From positions 1 to 64,000 of the forward strand of contig NZ_JAJNAL010000027.1 of the NCBI RefSeq assembly GCF_022271405.1: 64,000 bases of DNA. The letters are read 5' to 3'. A model generated the notes under the pieces. That model did not search any database. It saw only the letters and a program-made list of their open reading frames with translations, and was not told the origin of the DNA. A program made the translations under genes and the position numbers. Positions 1-10,237 of this stretch are shown one piece after another. Source of the DNA: Rhodopseudomonas infernalis (GTDB lineage Bacteria > Pseudomonadota > Alphaproteobacteria > Rhizobiales > Xanthobacteraceae). Each line of letters opens with the position of its first letter. Within the stretch, counting starts at the first letter, position 1.

Positions 1-45
1 GTGACGGCTGCGGATGGAGCGGGCGTTGTGGCTATACGCTTGTGA
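1..45 (+). CDS. possible 3' end of an upstream gene (partial)
   Basis: Frame 1 is open from the window edge to a TGA at 43-45 and would encode a 14-residue tail (VTAADGAGVVAIRL). It may be the C-terminus of a gene that begins outside the window. It is too short to identify, and only the position upstream of the next start at 105 supports it. Confidence 0.25.
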   Translation: MTAADGAGVVAIRL

Positions 46-104
46 TTTGACGCGCCTCACCAGCCAGCTACGCTGTGGCCTGCCTGCTTCGAGGACGCCG
101 GACC

Positions 105-611
105 ATGAGCCATGCAGTTGCACGATCGGTTTCATCTGCTGCTCCACAGCGGGCGCACGCGCTGAGCGCTCACCGCGCCGTTGCGCTGATCGTCGCGGCG
201 GCCGCGATGGGCGTGGCGGTGCTGTCGTCGTGGCCGGATGCGCGCGATCTCGCGGTTCAGCCGACGGATGCCGAACTGATCATGCTGCTGCGCTTCATGG
301 CCGTGGTGAAAGCCGCGCTCGCGCTGGCGGCGCTCGGTGTCTCCGCCTGGCGGCTCGGTCATCCGGCCTCACCGGCGCTGACGCTGGGTTACACGCTCGC
401 ACCGGCCCTGATGGTGGCGGCGCCGATCGTGATCTGGCAGATGGCCCATGTGGCGTTGGGCGCCGCGTTGTTTCACGGCGGCTTCGTGGTGGTGCTGCTG
501 GCGCTCTATGCGGATCGCGGCGAGTCGACCGAGCTGGCGAAGGCCGCGACGCTGCGGCTTCGCCGCGCGCAACCCGAATTCACTTCAGCCAGTCCAGCAG
601 CGCCGCGTTGA
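105..611 (+). CDS. small integral membrane protein, unknown function
   Basis: A 168-residue protein with about four hydrophobic segments (roughly residues 22-42, 60-82, 92-112 and 118-142), so it is probably an inner-membrane protein. I do not recognise a named family. The ATG at 105 was chosen over an in-frame ATG at 75 because the extra ten residues are Arg/Cys rich and look non-coding. The C-terminus is hydrophilic and Ala/Arg rich. Its last 32 bases overlap the end of the convergent esterase gene, so the two stops are interleaved. No function can be assigned. Confidence 0.6.
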   Translation: MSHAVARSVSSAAPQRAHALSAHRAVALIVAAAAMGVAVLSSWPDARDLAVQPTDAELIMLLRFMAVVKAALALAALGVSAWRLGHPASPALTLGYTLAPALMVAAPIVIWQMAHVALGAALFHGGFVVVLLALYADRGESTELAKAATLRLRRAQPEFTSASPAAPR

Positions 612-1644
612 TCTCGCGCGGGTAGGTGTGGCTGAGGTCGTCGATCTCCCGATAGGTGACGTTGGCGCCGGCCGCGACCAGCGCCTGCTGGGCCTGGCGC
701 GCGAGTTCGACCGGAAACATCCAGTCGTGACGGCCGTGCACGATCTGGATCGGAAGGCCGCGCAGCCGATCGGCGTCGGCGACGCTGACGATCATCGGAT
801 GGAAGCTTGCGGCGATCGGCGCCAGATGGGTGAACGGCGAGTCGGAGCCGAGGCCGCTGACGTAGCAGAAGGTGCCGCCGTCGCTGAGCCCGGTGAGCAG
901 CAGGCGCTGCGGATCGATCGACCAGCGCGACCGGATGAAGGCGACGATGGCGCCGAGGTTCGGCGTGTCGGCATCCTCGCCCATCAGCGCCCAGGTCGGA
1001 CCGGTCGCGGTCGGCGCCACCACGATCGCGCCGCGGCTGCGCGCCGCGCGGAGCCAGCTCCACAGAAACAGCCGGCCATGGCCACTGCCGCCGTGCAGCG
1101 CCATCACCAGCGGCCAGGCGCGATCCGGCGTGTAGGTCTCGGGAACGTAGAACGAAAAGCCGCCGCGGCTGCCAGGCTCGTTGTCGTGGTGAAACACGCC
1201 GCTGTCCGGATGCTTCGGCCGCGCCAGGCGCGCGCGCAGGTCCTCGTCGGCGCGCACGTCTTCGTCGAGAAACAGATCGGACACCGGCGGCAGCGTGACG
1301 GCCAGCGGATACAGCGCTTCCATCGCCTGCGGCAGATGCCGCAGCGCGCGGAACACCGTGACCAGATCGCCGTCGCCGGACTCGACCTTGCGCAGCCCGT
1401 CGAACGCCGCCGTCACGTGATCGGCCGTGGCCTGCAGCGGCACGCGCAGATACGCGAACGCCTCGGGCCAGGCGGCGAGCCGCGGCAGCTCTGCGCGCAG
1501 ATCCGCATCGGGGCTGCCGATCAACCGCATCACCTCGCCGAATTCCGGGGGGTGCAGATAGCGCGCGACGAATCCGAGCGCCTCGACCGACTGCAGCAGC
1601 GGCGGCAGCAACGCCACGATGTCGTCAACGACGGCATCGCTCAT
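580..1644 (-). CDS. alpha/beta-hydrolase, phospholipase/carboxylesterase-like
   Basis: The 354-residue protein has an N-terminal region of about 150 residues without recognised motifs, then an alpha/beta-hydrolase domain. The oxyanion segment ALHGGSGHG is followed by the nucleophile elbow GLSDGG (Ser), then Asp in GRHDWMF and His in LSHTYP, an intact catalytic triad order. This resembles the phospholipase/carboxylesterase and polyhydroxybutyrate-depolymerase-like esterases. No signal peptide is evident, so it is probably cytoplasmic. The ATG at 1644 is preceded by a strong AGGGAGGG ribosome-binding site, while the longer in-frame start at 1692 has none. The substrate is unknown. Confidence 0.8.
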   Translation of the reverse strand: MSDAVVDDIVALLPPLLQSVEALGFVARYLHPPEFGEVMRLIGSPDADLRAELPRLAAWPEAFAYLRVPLQATADHVTAAFDGLRKVESGDGDLVTVFRALRHLPQAMEALYPLAVTLPPVSDLFLDEDVRADEDLRARLARPKHPDSGVFHHDNEPGSRGGFSFYVPETYTPDRAWPLVMALHGGSGHGRLFLWSWLRAARSRGAIVVAPTATGPTWALMGEDADTPNLGAIVAFIRSRWSIDPQRLLLTGLSDGGTFCYVSGLGSDSPFTHLAPIAASFHPMIVSVADADRLRGLPIQIVHGRHDWMFPVELARQAQQALVAAGANVTYREIDDLSHTYPREINAALLDWLK

Positions 1645-1830
1645 CCGGTTTCCCTCCCTGGTGATTCGACCGCACGACATCTCGGCGCGCATCTGCGGGC
1701 GACTCTGGCAGTCCCGCCCGGAAACCGCAAATGCGCTCGTCTCCCGCGAGGTTCATGCGACAGAAAAAGCGCCGCGCGAAAACCGATCGCGCGGCGCAGG
1801 CGGGAGACAGCACGGGCGTCCGGACGCGCC

Positions 1831-3525
1831 TCAGGCGGCGCGCACGGTTTCCAGGAATTTGGCGACTTCGGTTTTGAGCTTGTCGCTGTCCTGCGACAGC
1901 GAACGTGCGGCGGACAACACCTGCGACGAGGCCGAACCGGTCTCGGTGGCGCCGCGCTGCACGTCGGTGATGTTGGACGAGACCTGCTGGGTGCCTTCGG
2001 CCGCCTGCTGCACGTTGCGGGAGATTTCCTGGGTGGCGGCGCCCTGCTCCTCCACGGCGGAAGCGATCGTCGAGGCGATCTCCGACATTTTGGCGATGGT
2101 CTCGCCGATCTCGCGGATCGCCTTCACCGATGTGCCGGTCGCGGCCTGGATGCCGCCGATCTGCGCGCTGATTTCGCCGGTGGCCTTGGCGGTCTGCTCG
2201 GCCAGCGCCTTCACTTCGGACGCCACGACGGCGAACCCGCGGCCCGCCTCACCGGCCCGCGCCGCCTCGATGGTGGCGTTGAGAGCCAGCAGATTGGTCT
2301 GGCCGGCGATGGTGTTGATCAGTTCGACAACGTCGCCGATGCGCTGCGCCGCAGTGGACAGTTCGCCGACGCTGGCGTTGGTGGTGCGGGCCTGCTCGAC
2401 CGCTTCGCCGGCGATCCGGGCGGATTCCTGCACCTGACGGCTGATCTCGGTGATCGACGACGACATTTCCTCGGTCGCCGATGCCACCGACTGAACGTTG
2501 GTGGAGGCCTCTTCCGACGCTGCTGCAACCGCCGTGGTCAGCTCCTGCGCGTGCCCGGCCGTCGCGGTCAGCGTGCTGGCCGACGCTTCGAGTTCGGTGG
2601 ACGCAGACGTGACCGTGGCGACGATCTCGCCGATGGCGCTTTCGAACTGTCGGGTCGCCGCATCGACACGTTGACCGCGCGCGATCTTCGCTTCCGCTTC
2701 GGCCGCCGCGGCTTCGTCTGCCGCCTTCTTGGCGATCAGCGCTTCCTTGAAGACCTGCAGCGAGTCTGCCATCGCGCCGATTTCGGTCGTCATGCCGCGA
2801 TACGGCACCTCGGCGCTCAGATCGCCCTGGCCGAGCGTCTGCATCGGCTTGATGATCGCGGCGATGCCCGACGTGACGTCGCGGATCACCATCACGCTCG
2901 CGATGACGCTGCCGACGATCGACACGCCGAGGATCGTCAGCACGATGAAGAAGGCCGAGCTGTAAGTCGACCCGGCGACTTCGCTCGCATGGTCGGCGCC
3001 CTTGTTGTTGAGCGCGATGTCCTTGTCTAACGCATCGTCCATGCGCACGCCGATCGGATTAAGGGCGTTGAAGAGCACCTCCACACCCTCCAACGAGATC
3101 TGCCCGTCGTGACTGCTGCGCGACAGATCCAGCAGCTTCGGGACAACAGCCTTGTACTTCGTCCACTCGCTGAGCCATGTTTCGTAGATCTGCCGCTCCT
3201 CTGGCGACGAGATCAGTTTCTCATAGCCGCTCTGGGCCTTCTTGATCCTGCCATCATTGTCGGCCAGCTGCTTTTCAATGTCGGCCATGCGGCCGGCGTT
3301 CGTCTCCAGCAGGTGGTTTCGCAGCTTCATCCGATAGTTGAGGACTTCAGCCCGCATATCGCCGAGCACCGTGACGGTCGGCAGCCAGTTGCCGGTGATA
3401 TCGACCGTGGCGGCGTTGATCGCTTGCATTTTCAGCAGCCCGATCACGCCCAGGCCCGACATCGCGATGAGCAGCGCCGCCACGAGCGTAGTGATCTTTG
3501 CGCGGATGGAGAATTTTGCCAGCAT
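1831..3525 (-). CDS. methyl-accepting chemotaxis protein
   Basis: A 564-residue chemoreceptor. Residues about 10-32 form the first membrane segment, followed by a periplasmic four-helix-bundle-type sensor of about 155 residues, a second membrane segment (about 190-215), a HAMP linker and the cytoplasmic signalling coiled coil. The CheA/CheW-contacting hairpin is clear ([20 protein letters not shown]), and Ala/Glu/Gln-rich methylation helices flank it. The ATG at 3525 starts the typical short N-terminal cytoplasmic tail [11 protein letters not shown]; the 88 in-frame codons upstream do not look like protein. There is no che cluster nearby, so it is an orphan receptor. The ligand is unknown. 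Confidence 0.93.
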   Translation of the reverse strand: MLAKFSIRAKITTLVAALLIAMSGLGVIGLLKMQAINAATVDITGNWLPTVTVLGDMRAEVLNYRMKLRNHLLETNAGRMADIEKQLADNDGRIKKAQSGYEKLISSPEERQIYETWLSEWTKYKAVVPKLLDLSRSSHDGQISLEGVEVLFNALNPIGVRMDDALDKDIALNNKGADHASEVAGSTYSSAFFIVLTILGVSIVGSVIASVMVIRDVTSGIAAIIKPMQTLGQGDLSAEVPYRGMTTEIGAMADSLQVFKEALIAKKAADEAAAAEAEAKIARGQRVDAATRQFESAIGEIVATVTSASTELEASASTLTATAGHAQELTTAVAAASEEASTNVQSVASATEEMSSSITEISRQVQESARIAGEAVEQARTTNASVGELSTAAQRIGDVVELINTIAGQTNLLALNATIEAARAGEAGRGFAVVASEVKALAEQTAKATGEISAQIGGIQAATGTSVKAIREIGETIAKMSEIASTIASAVEEQGAATQEISRNVQQAAEGTQQVSSNITDVQRGATETGSASSQVLSAARSLSQDSDKLKTEVAKFLETVRAA

Positions 3526-3690
3526 AATTGTCTTCCTGCCGTTCCTGGAGTCGGGCGCTTGTGTGTAGTTACAAGATGAGTCCTGTGGGGGTGCCGTGGA
3601 CTTAGCGACGTCATCGCCGCCGATCCGGAGATCGCCTGGCTTTGGTCCCTGATGTTGCGGGACGGAACTTTTCGCTTGGTTAAAATTCCT

Positions 3691-3708
3691 GCCCGTATCT
3701 TTACGGGC
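3691..3708. promoter_or_regulatory. hairpin in the gap upstream of the chemoreceptor
   Basis: A perfect 7-bp inverted repeat, GCCCGTA-TCTT-TACGGGC, lies in the 458-base gap between the chemoreceptor start (3525) and the permease start (3984). It is not followed by a T tract on either strand. It could be an operator or leader hairpin for the chemoreceptor transcript. The rest of this gap shows no convincing gene. Confidence 0.3.
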
Positions 3709-3983
3709 GACCTGAACCGGACTTCGTAGTCCTACGGGCTCGCTGGCCGATGGCAGAATGACGCCGCGCCCAGTGTGGTCGCCGAGCATTTGAGTCCCCG
3801 TGTTGTTCCCATTCCCTGTGTAATGACTTACCGTGCGGCAGCGAATGGCGGGTTCATTGAGGCCCGCGCGTCGAGGTGGCTGGCGTGCCGCAGGATGGAC
3901 GCAGGCTGATTGTCGCGCGTCAGGCGGAGCGATCGACCGCTCTGGTCGTTGTGGTCGGCCACCACAAAGGGGATCAATTGGGA

Positions 3984-5108
3984 ATGCGTGCGTCGGAGAA
4001 TCCGTTCTTCATCCTGCTGCTGGTCGCCGTCTCGATCGGCTTCGGCTGGATTCTGCTGCCGCTCTACAGCGCGGTGCTGTGGGGCATGGTGATGGCGATC
4101 ATCTTTGCGCCGCTCAACCGGAGGTTCACCCAGCTGTTCGAGGGGCGCCGCAACCTCGCGGCGCTGGCCACGCTGGCGATCATCGTCATGCTGGTGCTGC
4201 TGCCGCTGTCGCTGATCGGCGCCGCGCTGGCGCAGGAAGCCGGCCAGATGTATCGGCGGGTGGAGTCCGGCGATCTCGACGTGCTGCGCTATCTGAAGCA
4301 GATCATCGCCGAGCCGCCGGGCTGGATCAGCGGCGTCCTCAATCGTTTCAACATCGGCAGCCTCGCCGACCTGCAGCAGCGGCTGTCGAGCGGGCTGATG
4401 CAGGGCAGCCAATACATCGCCAGCCAGGCGATCGGCATCGGTCAGGGCACCCTCGATGTCGTCGTCAATCTCGGCGTCATGCTGTATCTGCTGTTCTTCC
4501 TGCTGCGCGACGGCGATCTTCTGGCTGGCCGTATCCGCCGCACCGTTCCGCTACCGGTCGAGCAGGAAAGCCAGCTGCTGCGCAAGTTCGCCGTCGTCAT
4601 TCGCGCCACCGTCAAGGGCAACATGCTGATCGCCCTGATCCAGGGCGCGCTCGGCGGCACGATCTTCTATCTGCTCGGCATCAAGGGCGCGCTGCTGTGG
4701 GGCGTGGTGATGGCGTTCCTGTCGCTGCTGCCGGCGGTCGGCGCCGGCCTGGTCTGGCTGCCGGTCGCGATCTACATGCTGAGCACCGGATCGATCTGGC
4801 AGGGCGTGGTGTTGATCGCCTTCGGCACGCTGGTGATCGGCATGGTCGACAACGTGCTGCGTCCGATCCTGGTCGGCAAGGATACAAGGATGCCCGACTA
4901 TGTGGTGCTGATCTCGACGCTCGGCGGCCTGCAGGTGTTCGGCCTCAACGGTTTCATCATCGGCCCGGTGATCGCCGCGCTGTTCATCGCCACCTGGGAC
5001 ATCTACTCGATTGCCCGCCAGCCGGCCGAAACGCAGGCCCTGACGGCGGGGACGCCGGCAATCGCACCGCCGGGTCCGGACGACAGCCAGGCCCGCGCCG
5101 ACGCTTAG
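3984..5108 (+). CDS. AI-2E family transporter (PerM/TqsA type)
   Basis: A 374-residue inner-membrane protein with two N-terminal hydrophobic helices ([20 protein letters not shown]), a central soluble amphipathic region and a cluster of about five C-terminal helices. The conserved family segment [20 protein letters not shown] and the later [10 protein letters not shown] motif identify the AI-2E transporter/PerM family. Members export quorum signals or act as Na+/H+ antiporters; which applies here cannot be told. An AAAGGGG sequence at 3966-3972 would also suit a TTG start at 3978. The gene is convergent with the following gene, with only 11 bases between the stops. Confidence 0.88.
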   Translation: MRASENPFFILLLVAVSIGFGWILLPLYSAVLWGMVMAIIFAPLNRRFTQLFEGRRNLAALATLAIIVMLVLLPLSLIGAALAQEAGQMYRRVESGDLDVLRYLKQIIAEPPGWISGVLNRFNIGSLADLQQRLSSGLMQGSQYIASQAIGIGQGTLDVVVNLGVMLYLLFFLLRDGDLLAGRIRRTVPLPVEQESQLLRKFAVVIRATVKGNMLIALIQGALGGTIFYLLGIKGALLWGVVMAFLSLLPAVGAGLVWLPVAIYMLSTGSIWQGVVLIAFGTLVIGMVDNVLRPILVGKDTRMPDYVVLISTLGGLQVFGLNGFIIGPVIAALFIATWDIYSIARQPAETQALTAGTPAIAPPGPDDSQARADA

Positions 5109-5119
5109 GGCGCGTCGGC

Positions 5120-7702
5120 CTAGACGATGGCGCGGTCCCATGCGCCATAATGATGCTCGCTGCGCGTCCCGCGCGGCAGGCTGAGGCCGATCAGGGCAAG
5201 GCCTACGACCACATGGACCAGTCCGGCGGCAGGCGCGTCGCCGAGCATGAACGGCGACACCACGACCCACGCCCCGACCACGACGCCCAGGAACCTGACC
5301 GAACGCGCCACCTCGGCCAGCGCGGTGACGGCGATCAGGATCGCCAGACAGCCTGCGATATGATCGCTGAAGTACAGCGGCGGCGCGGTGCCGAGCAGCA
5401 GCGGCGACGCCGCGAGTGCGACGCCGAGCGCCGCGCTGACGCCGAGCGTCCACGGGAAGGTCACGCCGCCGACCACGAAGTCCTCGAGGATCTCACGGAC
5501 CGGGCGGTCGAGATCGGGCTGCGGGGTCTGGTGTTCGGCCAGCGACGGCCCGCCCTTCCAGAAGGTGCGCCAGAACGGCTCGCCCGCCTGCCTGGCGCGC
5601 CACAGATACTGCGCGCTCGCCAGTACCTCGTCGAGTGAGTACGGGATCAGGATCACCGTCACCACCGCCTGCAGGATGCACAGCGTGCACAACGCGCCGA
5701 TCAGCGGCGGCTGAATGATGATGAACGTCACGCTGACGATGCCGAGCGGGATGATCAGCAGACCGAACAGGAACACCATCCAGGGCATGGTGCGCCAGCG
5801 GCGGCGATCGCCGATCGTGCCGGCCAGAATGTCGAGCGCATAGGCGAACGCTCCCAGCCCGGCATCGGCGATCGGGAAGCCCTTCGACACCCACGAGGTC
5901 ACCACCGCCTCGCTGCCGTTCATCACCGGCGCGTCGCCGGCGCCGAACAACGGGTCCCACAGGCTGTCGGTATGGCCCATCTGATAGGCCGCCAGATAGC
6001 GCGACACGAACAGGCCCACAAAAGCGAGCGTGATGATCGGAATCCGCTGCCCGAACGATGACGGCGAATAGGTCCAGCCGAGCGGGCGATCGTCATCGGC
6101 CGCCAGTGCGCGGCGGCTGATGCCGGGCGGCGGCGGGATCATGACCAGCAAGGCGATCACCAGCATGCCGACCAGCGTATCGGTCGCGTAGGCGGCCGCA
6201 TTGGTGGTCCAGAACATCAGCGGCGCGACCATCACCCACAGTCCGACCGCCGCACCCGCCCAGTGCATCCAGCGCCGCCGCCGCGCCATGCCGGCGAGCG
6301 CCAGCACGGCGATCAGCAGGCCGGAGACGATCTCGCTGACGCCGAGCCGCCCGTTGCGGACCTGCGGCTCGGCCAGTTCGTGCCCGAGCGCCGGCGGCAC
6401 CGTCGGCATCACCGGATCGAACAGGCCGAGCGTCATCGGCGAGGTGATCAGCCACAGGCCGAGCGCCGCGGCGGAAAGCGGCGCCCACAGGGTGCGGAAG
6501 CGCTGGCTCTCCAGCTCCGCCTCGACCTCCTGGTCGCTCCTTTCGAGCGGCTGCCGCAGGCGCTCGCTCGCCTGCGCGAGCTCGGGCTCCGACGCGGCGA
6601 CGACTTCCGGATCGCGCTTGTTGATCGCGTACCAGCGGGTCGGGTCCTGCTTGAGCCGCGCGATCATCTCCGGCAGCGTATCGATCAGCCGATGCGTCGG
6701 CTCCCAGCCGAGCAGCGCCCGGGCGCGCGCGATGTCGATCTCGTAGTGATCGTCGGAGTTCTCGACCATCCACGGCTTGACGTCGGTGTCCTGATCGAGA
6801 ACCTCGGCCTGCATCCAGGCGCCTGCCTTAGTGATCCCTTTGGGCAGACTCAAGGTCGGCCAGTCCTCGTGGTGCAGCAGGCGGCCGATGCGCTTCTGCA
6901 TCTCCTCGTAAGACGGCGTATGTTGCTCGCCGATCAGCAGCGTGGTTTCGCCGGGCAGCTCGCCGCGGCGGTCGACGGTGCGGACGACGGCATCGACCAG
7001 ATCGTCCTTGTGCAAATAGGGCTGCCCGGCGCCGAGATCGCCGGTGAACAGATAGGCGGTCGGCAGACGCTCAAAGATACGCGAGATCTGCTGCGCCACG
7101 AAGGCGGCGCGGCAGTCTTCGTCATAGACCCCGGCGAATCGCATGATGACGGCGCTGACGTCGCCGCGCTCCTGCGCGATCAGCGCTTCGGTGTCGGCCT
7201 TCGATTGCGGATAGGCCCAGGCAGGACGGACCGGGGATGTCTCGTCGATCCGCACCCCTTTGCCCGGGCTCGGCGCGTGTACCAGCAGCGTGCTGGAAAA
7301 CACCAGTTGCTCGGCGCCGACCGTGCGCAGTTCGCGCAGCAGCCGCCGCGTTCCGTCGACGGTGACGGCCTGATATTTCGGATTGTCCTCGCCGGTCGTG
7401 TCGTAATAGGCGGCGAGATGAATCACCGAGGCGATCGGACCGCCGGCGAGTTCGGCCGCCTGCTTCACCGCGCCCGTCACGCTGTCGTCGGACGTCAGAT
7501 CGACCTCGATGGTTCGCATTCCCTCGAGCGGCGCGCGCGGCTGCATGACGTCGAGCCCGATCACCCGGTAGCGCTTCGCCAAGCCCTTGGCGATCGCCTG
7601 ACCGAGAAAGCCGCTGCTGCCGGTGATCAGAACCGTGGGGCGGCACTCGGCCTTCGCGGTCGGCTTGGGGCTCGGCTTCAGCTTGGGTTTGGATTGAGGC
7701 AT
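5120..7702 (-). CDS. fusion protein: NAD-dependent epimerase/dehydratase plus SPW-repeat and VKOR-like membrane domains
   Basis: An 860-residue fusion. Residues 21-350 form an extended short-chain dehydrogenase: the Rossmann motif TGSSGFLG is at 27-34 and the active-site YPQSK at 164-168. After a charged linker (360-400) the rest is membrane-embedded. SPW-type helix pairs occur near 406-426 and 480-497, with a further two near 750-771 and 804-821 (VGAWVVVSPFMLG). Between them lies a helix bundle with CTLC at 672-675, resembling the CxxC of vitamin K epoxide reductase (VKOR) proteins. This suggests a membrane-anchored oxidoreductase acting on a sugar nucleotide, quinone or lipid head group. 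The architecture is seen; substrate and redox role are inferred. Confidence 0.85.
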   Translation of the reverse strand: MPQSKPKLKPSPKPTAKAECRPTVLITGSSGFLGQAIAKGLAKRYRVIGLDVMQPRAPLEGMRTIEVDLTSDDSVTGAVKQAAELAGGPIASVIHLAAYYDTTGEDNPKYQAVTVDGTRRLLRELRTVGAEQLVFSSTLLVHAPSPGKGVRIDETSPVRPAWAYPQSKADTEALIAQERGDVSAVIMRFAGVYDEDCRAAFVAQQISRIFERLPTAYLFTGDLGAGQPYLHKDDLVDAVVRTVDRRGELPGETTLLIGEQHTPSYEEMQKRIGRLLHHEDWPTLSLPKGITKAGAWMQAEVLDQDTDVKPWMVENSDDHYEIDIARARALLGWEPTHRLIDTLPEMIARLKQDPTRWYAINKRDPEVVAASEPELAQASERLRQPLERSDQEVEAELESQRFRTLWAPLSAAALGLWLITSPMTLGLFDPVMPTVPPALGHELAEPQVRNGRLGVSEIVSGLLIAVLALAGMARRRRWMHWAGAAVGLWVMVAPLMFWTTNAAAYATDTLVGMLVIALLVMIPPPPGISRRALAADDDRPLGWTYSPSSFGQRIPIITLAFVGLFVSRYLAAYQMGHTDSLWDPLFGAGDAPVMNGSEAVVTSWVSKGFPIADAGLGAFAYALDILAGTIGDRRRWRTMPWMVFLFGLLIIPLGIVSVTFIIIQPPLIGALCTLCILQAVVTVILIPYSLDEVLASAQYLWRARQAGEPFWRTFWKGGPSLAEHQTPQPDLDRPVREILEDFVVGGVTFPWTLGVSAALGVALAASPLLLGTAPPLYFSDHIAGCLAILIAVTALAEVARSVRFLGVVVGAWVVVSPFMLGDAPAAGLVHVVVGLALIGLSLPRGTRSEHHYGAWDRAIV

Positions 7703-7908
7703 CGGTACGGGTCCGGATCGCGGGGCTGGCTATTCGCGCAAGGCGGCGAGCGGGCGTCGTCGGTGCCCATTGGCAAGGTCAAGCTCAGCTGTCGGCAACC
7801 GTTCCGATTGCGCGCGCCGCGGGACCGCCGCGCGACGTCGCATGTGACATCCTGACCGCCCCCCAGCGCTGTGACTGCGATGCAGCCGAACGGGCGGACA
7901 GTCGGCAC

Positions 7909-8790
7909 TCACCCGGCGGTGTGGCCGAGCGTCTGGACGAGGGTGATGAACTGATCGACCAGCGAATGCTGCGCGGCTGTTCGCAGCGCATAGACGTCGG
8001 CCTGGATCGGCGAACCGGTGAGCGGCCGATACACCACATCCTGATGAGCCAGCTTGCTGACGAATGCCGGAATGATCGCAACGCCGAGCCCGGCGGCCAC
8101 CAGGCTGATCAGCGATGCAGATTCGATCGCCTGATGGGTGATCCGCGGCGCAAAGCCCGCTTCGAAACAGCACTGCCACAGATACTTGGCGAACAGCGAG
8201 TCATCGAGCCGCAGAAACACGAAGCTGTCGTGGCTGAGATCCGTCAGTGCGATCCGTTTGGCGGCCAGCGCATGGCCCTTCGGCAGAACCACCCGCACCG
8301 GCTCGGTCCACGCCAGGACACTGACGATTGCGGCGTCCTGCGGCGGACGGCGCAGGAAGCTCACGTCGGTCTGTCCGGATTTCAACGCAGCGATTTGCCG
8401 GTCCGGCGACATCTCGTGGATCCGCAGATCGACGTCCGGATAGTTCAGCGCGAACTGCTGGATCGCGCGCCCGAGCGGTCCGGTCAGCACCGAGCCGGTG
8501 AGCCCGACATTCAGGATGCCGGCGGTGCCGGAGCCGATCGCGCGGGCGCGCTGCACGGCCGTCTCGGCTCGCTCCAGGATCGCCAGGGCCTGCTTGAGAA
8601 AATCCTCCCCGGCCCGCGTCAGCGCGACCCGGCGCGTGGTGCGTTCGAACAGCGCCGTGCCGATCTCGGCTTCGAGATCCCTAATCTGCTGGCTGAGCGG
8701 CGGCTGCGCCACGCCGAGGCTGTCGGCGGCCGCCGTAAAGCTCAGATGCCGCGCCACGGCGACGAAATAGCGGAGATGGCGGATTTCCAT
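7909..8790 (-). CDS. LysR family transcriptional regulator
   Basis: A 293-residue LysR-type regulator. The N-terminal winged helix-turn-helix begins MEIRHLRYFVAVARHLSFTA and continues through the recognition helix (SLGVAQPPLSQQIRDLE), followed by the periplasmic-binding-protein-like effector domain (about 90-290). It is divergent from the symporter and ureide genes starting at 8896, the classic LysR arrangement, so it probably regulates them in response to a ureide or purine breakdown product. A TCAAG-type inverted repeat sits in the shared promoter region. The effector is not known. Confidence 0.92.
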   Translation of the reverse strand: MEIRHLRYFVAVARHLSFTAAADSLGVAQPPLSQQIRDLEAEIGTALFERTTRRVALTRAGEDFLKQALAILERAETAVQRARAIGSGTAGILNVGLTGSVLTGPLGRAIQQFALNYPDVDLRIHEMSPDRQIAALKSGQTDVSFLRRPPQDAAIVSVLAWTEPVRVVLPKGHALAAKRIALTDLSHDSFVFLRLDDSLFAKYLWQCCFEAGFAPRITHQAIESASLISLVAAGLGVAIIPAFVSKLAHQDVVYRPLTGSPIQADVYALRTAAQHSLVDQFITLVQTLGHTAG

Positions 8791-8804
8791 GCGCGCAAAT
8801 CATA

Positions 8805-8824
8805 CTTGAAACATCTCAATCAAG
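8805..8824. promoter_or_regulatory. candidate LysR operator in divergent promoter
   Basis: CTTGA-N10-TCAAG is a 5-bp perfect inverted repeat that contains the T-N11-A core typical of LysR-type binding sites. It lies 15 bases before the regulator start (8790) and 72 bases before the symporter start (8896), in a locally AT-rich stretch. Its position in the divergent promoter supports autoregulation and control of the ureide operon. Confidence 0.5.
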
Positions 8825-8895
8825 ACATACGAAATATTTGACGTCTAGAAAGACAGCAGTGATTGTTCTGCAGGCTCCAGAGCGGGACAATTCCG

Positions 8896-10203
8896 ATGAA
8901 GCAGTTTTTCACGTCGCTGTTCGGTCAGGTAGTTGCTGCCCTCGTGCTGGGCGTCCTCGTCGGCGCGGTGTGGCCGGAGATCGGCGTGGCGCTGAAGCCG
9001 CTCGGCGACCTGTTCATCAAGCTGATCAAGTTCGCCATCGCGCCGCTGGTGTTCGGCGTCGTGGTGCAAGGCATCGTCGGCGCCGGCGATCTGAAGAAGG
9101 TCGGGCGCGTCGGGCTGAAGTCGCTGATCTACTTCGAGGCGGTGACGACGCTGGCGCTCGCGCTCGGCGTCCTGCTGGCGTACGTGTTCCAGCCCGGTGC
9201 CGGCATGAACGTCAATCCGGCGACGCTCGATGGTGCGGCGCTCTCCGGCTACACCAGCCACGTCAAGGAAGTCACCGGCTTCACCGATTTCCTGATGCGT
9301 CTGGTGCCGACCACCTTCGTCGATGCCTTCGCCAAGGGCGACGTACTCCAGGTCCTGATCATCGCACTCCTGTTCGGCTCCGGCCTGTCGCTGCTCGGCG
9401 AGCGCGGCAAGCCGCTGGCCGACAGCATCGAGCGCATCACCGAGGTGCTGTTCAAGATCATCGGCATCATCGTCAGGCTGGCGCCGCTCGGCGTGCTCGG
9501 CGCGGTGGCGTTCACGGTCGGCAAATACGGCATCGGCTCGCTCAAGCAACTCGGCCTGCTGGTGGCGCTGTTCTACGCCGGCGTCGCGCTGTTCGTGTTC
9601 GTGATCCTCGGCGGCATCATGCGGCTGGCGGGGTTCAGCCTGATCAAGTTGCTGGCCTATCTGCGTGAGGAACTGATGGTGGTGGCCGGCACCGCGTCGT
9701 CGGACAGCGTGCTGCCGCAGGTGATGCGCAAGATGGAGCGGCTCGGCATCAAGGACTCCACCGTCGGTCTGGTGATCCCGACCGGCTACTCGTTCAACCT
9801 CGACGCCTTCTCGCTGTATCTGACGCTGGCCACCGTGTTCATCGCCCAGGCCACCAATACGCCGCTGTCGTTCGGCCATCTGCTGCTGATCCTCGGCATC
9901 GCGCTGCTGACCTCCAAGGGCGCGCACGGCGTGCCCGGCTCGGCGATCGTGGTGCTGGCCGCGACGCTGTCGGCGGTGCCGGACATTCCGCTGATCGGCC
10001 TCGTGCTGGTGCTGTCGATCGACTGGTTCGTCGGCATCGCCCGCGCGCTCGGCAATCTGGTCGGCAATTGCGTGGCGACCGTGGTGATCGCCGCCTGGGA
10101 GGGCGATATCGACCGCGCCCAGGCGAAGCGCGTCCTGAACGGCGAGGTTACGACCGACACCGCGGCGATCCTCGACGCGCCGGTCGCCGAAGCCTCAGCC
10201 TGA
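8896..10203 (+). CDS. dicarboxylate/amino acid:cation symporter (GltP/DctA family)
   Basis: A 435-residue secondary transporter with eight or more hydrophobic helices. Family signatures are visible: a serine-rich re-entrant loop region (AGTASSDSVLPQVM, about 282-295), the GYSFNLDAFSLYL segment (about 310-322), and SKGAHGVPGSAIVVLAATL (HP2 region). It imports C4-dicarboxylates or acidic amino acids with Na+ or H+. Its place as the first gene before two ureide-degrading enzymes suggests uptake of a ureide or related acid (inference). The start at 8896 follows a weak ribosome-binding site and gives the typical N-terminus MKQFFTSLFGQ. Confidence 0.9.
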   Translation: MKQFFTSLFGQVVAALVLGVLVGAVWPEIGVALKPLGDLFIKLIKFAIAPLVFGVVVQGIVGAGDLKKVGRVGLKSLIYFEAVTTLALALGVLLAYVFQPGAGMNVNPATLDGAALSGYTSHVKEVTGFTDFLMRLVPTTFVDAFAKGDVLQVLIIALLFGSGLSLLGERGKPLADSIERITEVLFKIIGIIVRLAPLGVLGAVAFTVGKYGIGSLKQLGLLVALFYAGVALFVFVILGGIMRLAGFSLIKLLAYLREELMVVAGTASSDSVLPQVMRKMERLGIKDSTVGLVIPTGYSFNLDAFSLYLTLATVFIAQATNTPLSFGHLLLILGIALLTSKGAHGVPGSAIVVLAATLSAVPDIPLIGLVLVLSIDWFVGIARALGNLVGNCVATVVIAAWEGDIDRAQAKRVLNGEVTTDTAAILDAPVAEASA

Positions 10204-10237
10204 CGCGCTTCAAACAACAACCAACGGGAGGGGCGCG

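Noticed and set aside
448-3030. An 860-codon open frame on the plus strand
   Set aside because: It is antisense to the esterase and chemoreceptor genes and its translation is Arg/Gly/Asp low complexity. No motif.
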